Source of the DNA: Bacillota bacterium
Lineage (GTDB): Bacteria > Bacillota > Limnochordia > Darwinibacteriales > Darwinibacteriaceae
Assembly (NCBI GenBank): GCA_029776155.1
Contig: JAKOTU010000095.1
Span: 1-57,109, forward strand
Direction of reading: 5' to 3'
DNA length: 57,109 nt
Part shown: piece by piece, positions 49,973 to 57,109 of the stretch
Numbering within the stretch: the first letter of the stretch is position 1
Layout of the letters: every line of letters begins with the position of its first letter
Program-made: the position numbers and the translations under genes
Notes under the pieces: model-generated
Told to the model about the DNA's origin: nothing
What the model saw: only the letters and a program-made list of their open reading frames with translations
The model's database searches: none

Positions 49973-50533
49973 TTATTTTCCCCCTTCAGCGCTAGCTTGC
50001 CTGTACTTGGCCACTCCCTGCTCATAGAGATTATTGCCCTGGGCATCGATGGCCACAATCACCGGAAAGTCTTCCACCACCATGCGGTGGACCGCTTCCG
50101 TTCCCAACTCAGGATAAGCAACCACTTCCACTTCCTTAATGTGCTGGGCGATGAGGGCAGCTGCCCCGCCCACCGCGGCAAAGTAAACCGCTTTGTGCTT
50201 CTTCATGGCCTCCACCACTTCTTTACTGCGGCCTCCCTTGCCGATCATGCCCTTGAGCCCCAGCTCCAGCAGGGGCACGGTCAGGCCATCCATGCGCATG
50301 GAAGTGGTGGGACCTGCCGAGCCAATGGGCCGGCCCGGCGGCGCAGGGGTTGGCCCCACGTAGTAGATGACCGCCCCTTCAATGGGAAAGGGCAGCGGCT
50401 CGCCGGCGCGGATGAGCTGCACTAGTTTCTGGTGAGCTGCATCCCGGGCGGTGTAGATCACGCCGTTTAAGGCCACTTCATCACCGGCGCGCAGATGCTC
50501 CACATTCTCCAGGGGCGTTGTTAAACGGATCAT
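49973..50533 (-). CDS. Fe-S hydro-lyase (class I fumarase/tartrate dehydratase) beta subunit
   Basis: C-terminal/beta part of a class I fumarate or tartrate dehydratase, 186 residues. Motifs: LRAGDEVALNGVIYTARDAAHQKL, YYVGPTPAPPGRPIGSAGPTTSMRMD and GMIGKGGRS, all shared by FumA-type beta domains. The alpha subunit that holds the 4Fe-4S cluster is not in the window; it normally stands next to the beta gene. Here beta sits alone between murD and rph, 18 bases from murD. Confidence 0.9.
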   Translation of the reverse strand: MIRLTTPLENVEHLRAGDEVALNGVIYTARDAAHQKLVQLIRAGEPLPFPIEGAVIYYVGPTPAPPGRPIGSAGPTTSMRMDGLTVPLLELGLKGMIGKGGRSKEVVEAMKKHKAVYFAAVGGAAALIAQHIKEVEVVAYPELGTEAVHRMVVEDFPVIVAIDAQGNNLYEQGVAKYRQASAEGGK

Positions 50534-50551
50534 GCTCTGCTCTCCACCTTT

Positions 50552-51922
50552 CTATTTATTCAGCCCGTGTACGAGCCTGCGGAAATGGGCACCCCGCTCC
50601 ATAAAATCGGCATATTGATCATAACTGGCACAGGCGGGCGAAAGGAGCACGCAGTCGCCTGGTTCGGCCTGGGCCTGCGCGGCAGCCACAGCCTGTTCCA
50701 AATCGTCCACCACCTGCAGGGGAAAATCTCCCAGGGCCAAAACCGCCTCCCGGATCTTCTGGGCTGTGGCCCCCAGCAGCACCAGGTACTTCACCCTGCG
50801 GTGCACCGCCTCGGCCAGAGGAGCAAAGGAGAGCTTTTTGTCGTAGCCTCCGGCAATGAGGATAATGGGTTCTGAGAAAGATTTAAGGGCCGCCAAAGTG
50901 CGCTGGGGAGTGGTGGCTATGGAGTCATTGTAGTAGGATACTCCCCCTTTTTCCGCCACAAACTCCAGTCGGTGGGGAACGCCCTGGAAAGTCCTGCCCA
51001 CCTTGGCCGCGGCTTGCAGCTCCGCGCCCGCGGCCAGGCTGAGCGCCGCGGCAGCCAGGAAGTTGGCCGCATTGTGTTCACCGCGCAGGCGCAGCTCCCC
51101 GCGGGGCAGTATGATCTGCTCCTCTCCCTCCCGCACATAGACGAGGTTTTCACCATCTAGGTAGGCGCCGTCCCTTACCTTATTCTCCATACTGAAAAAG
51201 AAAACCTTTCCGGGAGCCCCTTGAGCCAGGGCCCTGGTCAGGGGATCATCGTAATTCAGCACCACAAAGTCGTCGGGGGACTGCCAGAGATAGATATTCT
51301 TCTTGGCCGCGATGTAGTTTTCCATACTGCCGTGCACATCCAGGTGGTTCTCGGCAATGTTGGTAAGCACCGCGCCCCGGGGGCTGGCCTTTAGATCTTC
51401 CAGTTGAAAGCTGGACAGCTCCAAAACGACCCGATCCCGGACCCCGAGCCTGCCCACTTCAGCAATGAGGGGGTTGCCGATGTTTCCCCCTACGAAGGTG
51501 CTAAAACCCGATTCCTTCAGGATCTCCCCCACCAAACTGGTGGTGGTCGTTTTGCCGCTGCTGCCTGTAATGCCGTAGATCGGGGCCTGGCAGTAACGGA
51601 AGAACAGGCTGATTTCACTCTCCAAGGGCTCCCTACGGGCAGCGGCCTGCAGCTCGGGCAGGCTCTTGGGTACCCCTGGGCTGACTACCACCGCATCAAA
51701 ACGCTCCAGGCCATCCAAGTAGCCAGGGCCTAAAACCAGCTCCACACCTAGGGCCTGGAGCTCTGTGCCGCGGTCTCCCAGTTGCTCCCTTGTCTTTTGG
51801 TCTCTGGCGCTGATTTCAGCCCCGGCGTCTTTCAAGAACCTAATCAGCGCAGCATTGCTGATGCCAAGGCCGATCACGGCCACTTTCTTACCCTGCCAGT
51901 CTTGCCTAATGCGCTCCTCCAT
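50552..51922 (-). CDS. murD: UDP-N-acetylmuramoyl-L-alanine--D-glutamate ligase
   Basis: Adds D-glutamate in cytosolic peptidoglycan precursor synthesis. 456 residues. N-terminal UDP-binding VAVIGLGISNAALIRFL, ATP loop GITGSSGKTTTTSLV, the NIAENHLDVHGSMENYIAAK block, HNAANFLAAAAL and the C-terminal DSIATTPQRTLAAL. ATG 51922 overlaps the murI stop by one base (TGATG) with GGAGG 7 bases upstream; GTG 51925 is an alternative. Pairing with murI, which makes its substrate D-Glu, is functionally sensible. Confidence 0.96.
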   Translation of the reverse strand: MEERIRQDWQGKKVAVIGLGISNAALIRFLKDAGAEISARDQKTREQLGDRGTELQALGVELVLGPGYLDGLERFDAVVVSPGVPKSLPELQAAARREPLESEISLFFRYCQAPIYGITGSSGKTTTTSLVGEILKESGFSTFVGGNIGNPLIAEVGRLGVRDRVVLELSSFQLEDLKASPRGAVLTNIAENHLDVHGSMENYIAAKKNIYLWQSPDDFVVLNYDDPLTRALAQGAPGKVFFFSMENKVRDGAYLDGENLVYVREGEEQIILPRGELRLRGEHNAANFLAAAALSLAAGAELQAAAKVGRTFQGVPHRLEFVAEKGGVSYYNDSIATTPQRTLAALKSFSEPIILIAGGYDKKLSFAPLAEAVHRRVKYLVLLGATAQKIREAVLALGDFPLQVVDDLEQAVAAAQAQAEPGDCVLLSPACASYDQYADFMERGAHFRRLVHGLNK

Positions 51923-52704
51923 CACCTGTCCTCCCCCCGCAGCTTAGCCAGCTTGACAGTGGGCAGCAGCTCCCCTAGGATCCGTTCAGCCGTGGCTTTA
52001 AACTTCTGGGGCTGGGCGCTCACCCAAAACTCGGTCGTTCCATCCTGGAGACTGGGGACTGCCCAGCTTGCTTCCACCTTGTGGGCCACGGCAGGAGCGG
52101 GATCAATCACCTGAACCCCGGCGCCCACCAGCTCCTTGATGGGTTCTAGCAGGAATGAATAGTGGGTACAGCCCAGAAGTACGCTGTCAATGCCCCCGTC
52201 CAGCAGGGGTTCCAAATACCTGGCCAAGACCTGCTTAACCCCAGCCCCAGCAACTTGCCCCGCTTCCACCAAGGGCACCAGTTCCGGGGCAGCCTGCATC
52301 AGCACCTTCGTTCCAGGCAGCCCTTCCTGCAGGGCCTGCTGGTATATACCGCTGGCGGCGGTGGCCCGGGTGGCCAGCACGCCCAAACACCCCCGGCTCA
52401 CCGCGGCCGCGGCCTGCACAGCGCCCTCAATCATACCCACCACCGGAAGGGGCAGCTCGTGCCGGAGCCTGGGCAGCACCACCGAACTGGTGGTGTTGCA
52501 GGCCACCACAACAGCATGACAGCCCCTGCTTTGGAAAAAAGCGAGGCTGGCGCGGAAATACTCTTCGAGCTGCTCCGGACTTTTATCCCCGTAGGGCAGG
52601 TGGGCAGTGTCGCCGAAATAGATTAAATGGGCTCCAATCCTCCGGCGCAGCTCGCGCCAGACAGAAAGCCCTCCCAAACCCGAATCATAAACACCGATGA
52701 TCAA
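51922..52704 (-). CDS. murI: Glutamate racemase
   Basis: Supplies D-glutamate for peptidoglycan. The two catalytic cysteines are in VACNTTSS and LGCTHYSFL, and the N-terminus IIGVYDSGLGGLSVW is characteristic. TTG 52704 is preferred because GGAGG ends 8 bases before it; GTG 52719 would contain the ribosome site. 260 residues. Coupled to murD by a one-base overlap. Confidence 0.96.
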   Translation of the reverse strand: MIIGVYDSGLGGLSVWRELRRRIGAHLIYFGDTAHLPYGDKSPEQLEEYFRASLAFFQSRGCHAVVVACNTTSSVVLPRLRHELPLPVVGMIEGAVQAAAAVSRGCLGVLATRATAASGIYQQALQEGLPGTKVLMQAAPELVPLVEAGQVAGAGVKQVLARYLEPLLDGGIDSVLLGCTHYSFLLEPIKELVGAGVQVIDPAPAVAHKVEASWAVPSLQDGTTEFWVSAQPQKFKATAERILGELLPTVKLAKLRGEDR

Positions 52705-52725
52705 AGCAAATTCCTCCACACGGCC

Positions 52726-53256
52726 CTACAATACGCTGCTGCCCAAAGCGGTGTGATCTTTGCGCAGTGCCCTCTGCAAATTGAGATGGCCGGCCAGCGT
52801 ATCGATGACCTGGTTTTCCACGAGGATCTGGACCTGTTCGATCCCGTCCAGATCCGTGAGGCTGTTCACTATGCTGTACACCGTGAGAATCTCCCCGGTG
52901 CTGCCCCCGGGGTGATTCGTGACCAAGTGATGGCTGAAACTGACATACAAAGTCTCCCCCGACTGGCGGTACCCCAAGAGCACCGTTTCCGCCGGAATGA
53001 CACTTATCAACTGCTCCAGGCTTGGCCCCGCGAGCAAGTGGGCCAGCACCTCCTCCACTGTTCCAGTTCCCTGGTGGAACTCGGGAGCCAGCAGGCCGTT
53101 TTCCCGGGAGCCGAAGTAAACTGGGTAGAAAGGCTGAGAAACGTCAAGCACAACCGGCACGGCCTCCTGGCTAACCGGCCAGCCCACCGCGGCCCGCACC
53201 GCCAGCACTGCCAGGGCAGCCAAGAGCAGTCCGGCTAAAATGCGTTCCTTTTTCAT
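52726..53256 (-). CDS. GerMN-domain protein
   Basis: 176-residue anchored protein: N-terminal helix (residues 5-26) and a GerMN domain with TVEEVLAHLLAGP, GETLYVSFSHHL, STGEILTVYSIVNSLTDLDGIEQVQILVEN. GerM of B. subtilis acts in the sporulation engulfment channel, and the gerM-rph-rdgB neighbourhood matches that organism. The signal anchor suggests an extracytoplasmic domain. Start ATG follows an AGGAGG-type site (52 bases upstream region includes GGTAGGAGGCGAG). Confidence 0.85.
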   Translation of the reverse strand: MKKERILAGLLLAALAVLAVRAAVGWPVSQEAVPVVLDVSQPFYPVYFGSRENGLLAPEFHQGTGTVEEVLAHLLAGPSLEQLISVIPAETVLLGYRQSGETLYVSFSHHLVTNHPGGSTGEILTVYSIVNSLTDLDGIEQVQILVENQVIDTLAGHLNLQRALRKDHTALGSSVL

Positions 53257-53268
53257 TATGCTCGCCTC

Positions 53269-55086
53269 CTACCGCTTATTCTCCAGGTAAAAGCGGACAA
53301 TACCGTTGAAGATTCCTTGCGCGGCCGCCTCTTGAAAACCGGGCGCCCTGAGGAGCACTTCTTCGTCTGGATGATCCAAAAAGCCTACCTCCACCAAGAT
53401 GGAAGGTATGTCGGAGCCGTTGAAGACGGCGAGATCGTTGCGGCCCCAGATCCGGCGGTCGATGAGGGTAATGGCTTTCACCAGCTCATCCTGGACAATG
53501 CGGGCAAAGCGCTCTGAGATTGGATCACCCGCCCGATACAGAGTCTCGGTGCCCCGGGCCCGCCCCCGCTCGATATGGGAGTTGACATGGATGGAAACGA
53601 AGAGATCCGCCTGAGCCTCCAGGGCGATCTCCGGTCGCCGGAAAATGGACACGTAGACATCACTGTCCCGGGTATATACCACCTTGGCCCCAGCTTCGCT
53701 GAGCAGCTCTCCCAGGTACAAGCTGATGGCCAGGTTCACGTCCTTCTCAAAGGTACCGCGGTAGCCGATGGTGCCCGGATCCGAACCGCCGTGTCCCGGA
53801 TCCACGGCAATCACCAGCCCAGATAATACCCCTTCCTGTACGGGCAGCAGCTCTGTCCCCTCGCCTCCGCTGCGCTGGTCCTGCTGGGTGCGCAGGTAAG
53901 CGGCCAGGTCAGAGGCTGTCCCCTGGAACAGGGGCACAATGAAGCTGCCCGCGGCCCGCTCCTCAATGGGCAGAGAAGCTAAGGGTTCGCTAAGCTCCAG
54001 CACCACCCTGGTTACCGAGGGTGAATGCTGACCTGCCCGAAAGCGCACCACGGGCCCTAGGTTCACGGTTAGATCAAAGGACCTGGTCATCAGCGTGGTG
54101 TCCTGAAAGTCGAGCACCAGGCGCAGCGGATTCTGGAGATAAGTAGTGTGCACTTCCGGCGCGGCCGAGCTGGCAAAGCTGAGCACGAGATTGCCTTCCA
54201 CTTCCTCCAGCTGAAGGGCAGTGAGCTGGTAGTTGAATTCGATGGTCAGCCCGCCCTCGGGAGCGGGCAGCACCTGGTAGCCCGTGGGCGCCTGAAGATC
54301 GCACACCACGCGCAGCGTCTGCTCATCAAACCGGCTAGCCCGGATGGAACTCACCACAGGGCTGTCCACCTCCAGCGCCGGCGGGGGATCGCCGTTGACC
54401 CCGTAAAGATCGATCACCAGCCGGGCAGGATGCTCCAGCAGGTAGGTTTGGTAACCGGTGTAAGACTCCAGGTCCAAAAAGATGGTAGCCCTGGGTCCGC
54501 CCAGAAAGGCGATCTCCTTCAGGCCCCGCTCGGTGCTGGGCTCGTAGAGCACCACACTTGCCCCAGGCTCCTTTTCTTCCCTTTCAGATCCAACTGGCTG
54601 CGCCTCTCCGCCCTCGGTTGGCGCGCCCAGACCCTCCCCGGACAAGAGCGAGCCAAGGCCCGAAAAGCGGGGAGCCTTGCGGGACAGGCGAAACCCGTTT
54701 AGTTCCTGAATGTAGGTCAAGCTCAGATGCCTCTGATCCGCCATGAAGCGCAGGGGCACGATGATCTCCCCATCCAGCAGCTGGGGGGCTACCTCTAGTT
54801 TGTACTCCTTGCCATCCACCAGGGCCAATTCTGCGCCCAGCTGCATCTGGATGGTCTGATCGGGAAAAACGATCTGCAGATGGGATTGGTCCACTTGGAC
54901 CTGTGCCCCGAGATGTTCGGCGAAGACCCACAGGGGGATCATATAGTTCCCGTTGATCATGACTAAATCGCGCTGCAGCGCCACTTCCACATCGTCCACA
55001 AACAGCTTCAGCGAGGCATCCGCTAAGCTAGGGGAAAAAAGGAGGAATGAGAGAAGAAAAAAAGCTATAAGTGCGGGCCGTTTCAT
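53269..55086 (-). CDS. N-acetylmuramoyl-L-alanine amidase with copper-amine-oxidase-like and AMIN domains
   Basis: Exported peptidoglycan amidase, 605 residues. Signal peptide to about residue 22. Residues 25-125 form a copper-amine-oxidase N1-like domain (VDDVEVALQRDLVMINGNYMIPLWVFAEHLGA and a second copy at IVPLRFMAD). Residues 190-375 hold two AMIN-like domains (RLVIDLYGVNG..., LRLVLDFQDTTL...) which target amidases to the envelope. Residues 420-605 are Amidase_3 with zinc ligands in VDPGHGGSDPG, Glu in EKDVNLAISL and His in SIHVNSH, and catalytic Glu in VEVGFL. Start 55086 (MKRPALIAFF) follows GGAGGTAGGA. Head of the murI operon. Confidence 0.93.
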   Translation of the reverse strand: MKRPALIAFFLLSFLLFSPSLADASLKLFVDDVEVALQRDLVMINGNYMIPLWVFAEHLGAQVQVDQSHLQIVFPDQTIQMQLGAELALVDGKEYKLEVAPQLLDGEIIVPLRFMADQRHLSLTYIQELNGFRLSRKAPRFSGLGSLLSGEGLGAPTEGGEAQPVGSEREEKEPGASVVLYEPSTERGLKEIAFLGGPRATIFLDLESYTGYQTYLLEHPARLVIDLYGVNGDPPPALEVDSPVVSSIRASRFDEQTLRVVCDLQAPTGYQVLPAPEGGLTIEFNYQLTALQLEEVEGNLVLSFASSAAPEVHTTYLQNPLRLVLDFQDTTLMTRSFDLTVNLGPVVRFRAGQHSPSVTRVVLELSEPLASLPIEERAAGSFIVPLFQGTASDLAAYLRTQQDQRSGGEGTELLPVQEGVLSGLVIAVDPGHGGSDPGTIGYRGTFEKDVNLAISLYLGELLSEAGAKVVYTRDSDVYVSIFRRPEIALEAQADLFVSIHVNSHIERGRARGTETLYRAGDPISERFARIVQDELVKAITLIDRRIWGRNDLAVFNGSDIPSILVEVGFLDHPDEEVLLRAPGFQEAAAQGIFNGIVRFYLENKR

Positions 55087-55234
55087 GTTCCTACCTCCAG
55101 CAGATAATATTACCATGATTTCGCCCTGGAAGGGCTTAATCCTGCCCGGAGGGGGCTTCCCCTTAATCTTTCCAAAACGGGAGGTCTTGGCCGCGCGCCC
55201 AGAACGCCTGGTCCTTTCTCCGCCGCCCAGACTC

Positions 55235-55243
55235 TGGTATAAT
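55235..55243 (+). promoter_or_regulatory. Extended -10 promoter of smpB
   Basis: TGGTATAAT (TG plus perfect TATAAT at 55238-55243) lies about 20 bases before the smpB ATG; the -35 is poor, as usual for extended -10 promoters. Confidence 0.6.
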
Positions 55244-55263
55244 AACCCCGGGAGGATCAGCCT

Positions 55264-55719
55264 ATGTCAGAAATCAAGGTAGTATCGGAGAACCGGAAGG
55301 CCCGCCACGATTATTTCCTGGAAGAGACCATGGAGGCCGGCATTGTGCTGCAGGGAACGGAGGTCAAGTCCATCCGCCTAGGTAAGGTCAACCTCAAGGA
55401 CAGCTATGCCCGGGTGGAAAACGGGGAAGTGTTCCTTTACGGCATGCACATCAGCCCCTACGAGCAGGGTAACCGCTTCAACCACGACCCTCTGCGGCCC
55501 AGGAAGCTGCTTCTGCATAAGCGGGAGATTCGCCGTCTCTTAGGCAAGACCCGGGAAGAGGGCTACACCCTGGTCCCCACCAGGCTCTACTTCACCAGGG
55601 GCAAGTGCAAAGTCGAGCTGGCCTTGGCTAAAGGCAAGCGCAAGTACGACAAACGGGAAGCCTACGCCAAGCGGGATGCGGAGCGCCGGGCCCGGCAAGC
55701 CCTGCGCCGGGAGGTTTGA
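55264..55719 (+). CDS. smpB: SsrA-binding protein SmpB
   Basis: Binds tmRNA and delivers it to stalled ribosomes for trans-translation. 151 residues. [29 protein letters not shown], the [20 protein letters not shown] block and the basic tail [23 protein letters not shown] are typical. Ribosome site GGGAGGA precedes the ATG. The tmRNA gene lies about 540 bases downstream on the same strand, with an unrelated minus-strand gene between. Confidence 0.97.
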   Translation: MSEIKVVSENRKARHDYFLEETMEAGIVLQGTEVKSIRLGKVNLKDSYARVENGEVFLYGMHISPYEQGNRFNHDPLRPRKLLLHKREIRRLLGKTREEGYTLVPTRLYFTRGKCKVELALAKGKRKYDKREAYAKRDAERRARQALRREV

Positions 55720-55772
55720 TTACTGGCGCCAAACAAGAACACCGCTTGCGCGGTGTCCCCAGCCTGGCCTGC

Positions 55773-56099
55773 TCAGCGTATAAACTTCTTGTGACAATTG
55801 CTGCACTCATAAACGGTGTAAGGTCCCTTCTTACCCAGGGGCGTTAACGATGACGAATAGCACTCAGGGCACTTAAGGACCCCCATGCCCCCTGCGACCG
55901 CGTCCAGCTCCAGCTCGGACAGCTCTTCCGCGGGGCGCTGGAGAAGGGGCAGGAGTTCCTCGGCTTCTGATGCACTCAGCTCGATGCCCCGTTCTTGGGC
56001 CAGCTCCAGGAGCTCCCCGGCACTGGAGCAGCGCAGGGCTGCCCTGATTACCGCGTCCCGGGCACGATCAAGCCGCTCCAATAGTCTCTGCAGGTCCAT
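55773..56099 (-). CDS. Nif11-leader-like N-terminus fused to a zinc ribbon
   Basis: 108-residue cytosolic protein. Residues 1-70 are helical and resemble Nif11-type leader domains (SAGELLELAQERGIELSAS, then an acidic ELSELELDAVAGG ending in a double-glycine motif like that where RiPP leaders are cleaved). The rest, GVLKCPECYSS...YECSNCHKKFIR, has two CxxC pairs 21 residues apart, reading as a zinc ribbon. ATG 56099 follows AAGGAGGTGGG by 5 bases; the frame extends 11 codons upstream without need. It stands between smpB and tmRNA on the opposite strand. No RiPP-modifying or exporter genes are in the window, so I make no peptide-product claim. Confidence 0.75.
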   Translation of the reverse strand: MDLQRLLERLDRARDAVIRAALRCSSAGELLELAQERGIELSASEAEELLPLLQRPAEELSELELDAVAGGMGVLKCPECYSSSLTPLGKKGPYTVYECSNCHKKFIR

Positions 56100-56216
56100 G
56101 CTGCCCACCTCCTTACCTTCTTGCTTGAGCATTACGCTTCCTGGCAGGAGTTTCCTCCCCTTGGATGGACACTCCCGGTAACCTCTTGGGCAGCTTGGTT
56201 TCGGGCCGCCCCTGCC

Positions 56217-56245
56217 TTGACAGCCCAGCCCCTCTCTGCTATGCT
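56217..56245 (+). promoter_or_regulatory. tmRNA promoter
   Basis: TTGACA (56217-56222) and TATGCT (56240-56245) with 17-base spacing, the same hexamers as the thrS promoter; the RNA begins about 12 bases after. Confidence 0.85.
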
Positions 56246-56256
56246 AAAGGTACCAC

Positions 56257-56608
56257 GGGGGTGAATTAGGTTCGACGTGGGCAGGAAGAGCATCAGAAGC
56301 GAGCCGAGGTCCCCGCAGCCTCGTTAAACAGCGGGAAAGCAATAACTGCAAACAACAATTACGCTTTAGCCGCTTAAGTCGGCTAACGCCGCTTGCCTCC
56401 TCCGTCTGTAGGTAGCAAGGCCGGCGTCACATTACAGACTACTCCTTCGGCAGTGCCCGGGGCTGAAGGGGGAAACTGACGGGCTGGCTCAACTTTACGG
56501 CCCGCTGCAAGGCTGAAAGATGAGCGAGAACTAAAATTGCAGCTGCGCTCGGAGATGCTGGTGCGATTTCGCTTGCGGACAGCGGTGCAACTCCGCTCAC
56601 CTCCACCA
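56257..56608 (+). ncRNA. ssrA: tmRNA (ssrA)
   Basis: Transfer-messenger RNA for ribosome rescue, 352 bases. The 5' GGGGGTGA pairs with TCACCTCC at the 3' end, followed by A and encoded CCA; the T-arm-like TGCAACTCCGC lies before it. The tag frame starts at GGG 56333 and ends TAA 56375-56377, encoding (A)GKAITANNNYALAA, where the first Ala comes from the charged RNA. The ALAA end is the usual ClpXP degron, and the start GK resembles the B. subtilis tag. Confidence 0.96.
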
Positions 56609-56628
56609 AAACTGATTGTCAAGTGAGT

Positions 56629-56651
56629 CTGCCTCTGGCAGGCGTTTTTTT
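56629..56651 (+). terminator. tmRNA terminator
   Basis: Short GC-rich stem (CTGCC/GGCAG or the register-shifted GCCT/AGGC) followed by seven T. Confidence 0.75.
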
Positions 56652-56660
56652 GTGCCCAAA

Positions 56661-56691
56661 CAAAAAACCTTCGCCGGTGGGGCAAAGGTTT
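56661..56691 (-). terminator. secG terminator
   Basis: On the minus strand AACCTTTGCC and GGCGAAGGTT (one T-G mismatch position) with loop CCACC, followed by TTTTTTG. Confidence 0.8.
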
Positions 56692-56720
56692 GGCAATCTA
56701 TGTTAGTTCTCCACACTTAA

Positions 56721-56945
56721 TTAAAACCAGAGGGACAGGACAACAGAGAGGACCATAAAACCTACAGCCAGGTAGGTGGTGGCAGTTTCCAGCATTTGCT
56801 CCAGACCTTTGGCGCGCTTGCCAAAAAACATCCGGCTGCCGCCGCCAATGGAACCCAGTCCTTCACCTTTGCTTTCCTGCAGCACAACGGCTACGATGAG
56901 GGCGATGCAGACTAGGAACTGGATCACCATCAAGAAAGTTCCCAC
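56721..56945 (-). CDS. secG: Protein-export membrane protein SecG
   Basis: Small subunit of the SecYEG translocon, 74 residues, two transmembrane helices (about residues 3-23 and 53-73) separated by the conserved polar loop QESKGEGLGSIGGGSRMFFGKRAKGLEQML. Own terminator downstream. Start ATG 56945 with GGGAGGTG upstream. Confidence 0.95.
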   Translation of the reverse strand: MGTFLMVIQFLVCIALIVAVVLQESKGEGLGSIGGGSRMFFGKRAKGLEQMLETATTYLAVGFMVLSVVLSLWF

Positions 56946-56994
56946 AGTTAGATGACACCTCCCTGCTCCTTGCTAGCACTACGCGACTATTCTA

Positions 56995-57109
56995 TCACAG
57001 TGTTTGGCCGCGGGCAAGACCCTTCAAGAAGGATTGGTACCACAGGCCGCTGTCTTTGATGATTCGTTTTTGGGTCGCGAAGTCCACATACACGATGCCG
57101 AACCGGCGC
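56995..57109 (-). CDS. C-terminal end of a GH1 beta-glucosidase (partial)
   Basis: 37 codons before a TGA stop; the gene continues beyond the window edge. The residues RRFGIVYVDFATQKRIIKDSGLWYQSFL match the conserved C-terminal end of GH1 beta-glucosidases (RFGLVYVDYxTQKRxPKDSxxWY). The catalytic residues lie outside the window, so only membership can be said. Confidence 0.85.
   Translation of the reverse strand, partial: RRFGIVYVDFATQKRIIKDSGLWYQSFLKGLARGQTL

Noticed and set aside
55773..56099. A RiPP biosynthetic cluster
   Set aside because: Only a leader-like domain is visible; no modifying enzyme, transporter or core-like peptide lies within the window.
1..57109. Insertion sequences, prophage, integrons or attachment sites
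   Set aside because: No transposase, integrase or phage genes, and no long terminal inverted or direct repeats were seen; tRNA genes are intact with no duplicated 3' ends.

Overview
The window looks like a chromosomal segment of a GC-rich, anaerobe-like member of the Bacillota (Firmicutes) that appears to have an outer membrane. Firmicute traits are the tig-clpP-clpX-lonB-lon-engB block, a T-box leader on thrS, a SleB-type cortex-lytic-like hydrolase, a GerMN protein, a murI-murD-rph-rdgB block and a B. subtilis-style tmRNA tag. Diderm traits are a curli (Csg) secretion locus, two predicted beta-barrel proteins ending in Phe, and an operon with a LolD-like ATPase, two FtsX-type permeases and a LolA-like protein. 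That the cell is diderm is inferred from gene content. I saw no insertion sequence, prophage, CRISPR array or rRNA.

Layout. 1-3340: curli locus (curlin, small beta-barrel, CsgF, CsgG, then a cyclic-di-GMP-I riboswitch in front of a second curlin with nine 11-residue repeats). 3342-9607: SleB-like hydrolase, deoD, lysA-like decarboxylase, msrA, methyltransferase, iron alcohol dehydrogenase, GH130 enzyme. 9769-10655: bacteriohemerythrin and CheX. 10712-16300: Lol-like export operon. 16504-20370: lone NuoL/HyfB-like subunit, C69 dipeptidase, phosphodiesterase. 20637-22681: T-box and thrS. 22739-26416: unknown gene, JAMM-TM-LysM protein, glutaminase, membrane diguanylate cyclase. 26576-34882: engB and proteostasis operon, preceded by tRNA-Leu. 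35070-39894: rodA, phosphatase-like polytopic protein, glycosyltransferase, small anchored protein. 39871-43374: peptide/nickel-type ABC importer. 43607-48221: tRNA-Ala, small basic protein, diacylglycerol kinase, kbl-tdh, and a chemoreceptor-like protein with a dinucleotide-binding N-terminus. 48253-48585: tRNA Pro-Gly-Arg-His. 48614-55086: cell-wall and nucleotide-housekeeping operon. 55264-57109: smpB, Nif11/zinc-ribbon protein, tmRNA, secG and the end of a GH1 beta-glucosidase.

How it fits together. The most notable system is the curli locus under apparent c-di-GMP control. The riboswitch core keeps the bases expected for c-di-GMP, and the window also encodes a GGDEF diguanylate cyclase. 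The CsgG homologue has no lipobox cysteine and lacks the Tyr/Asn/Phe constriction residues of E. coli CsgG, and a small beta-barrel sits in the operon, so secretion may differ from the enterobacterial model. Other unusual proteins are the JAMM-LysM fusion, the Nif11-leader/zinc-ribbon protein, the Rossmann-chemoreceptor fusion beside threonine catabolism, and the phosphatase-like multi-pass protein paired with a glycosyltransferase. All calls are by eye; no search or folding program was run.
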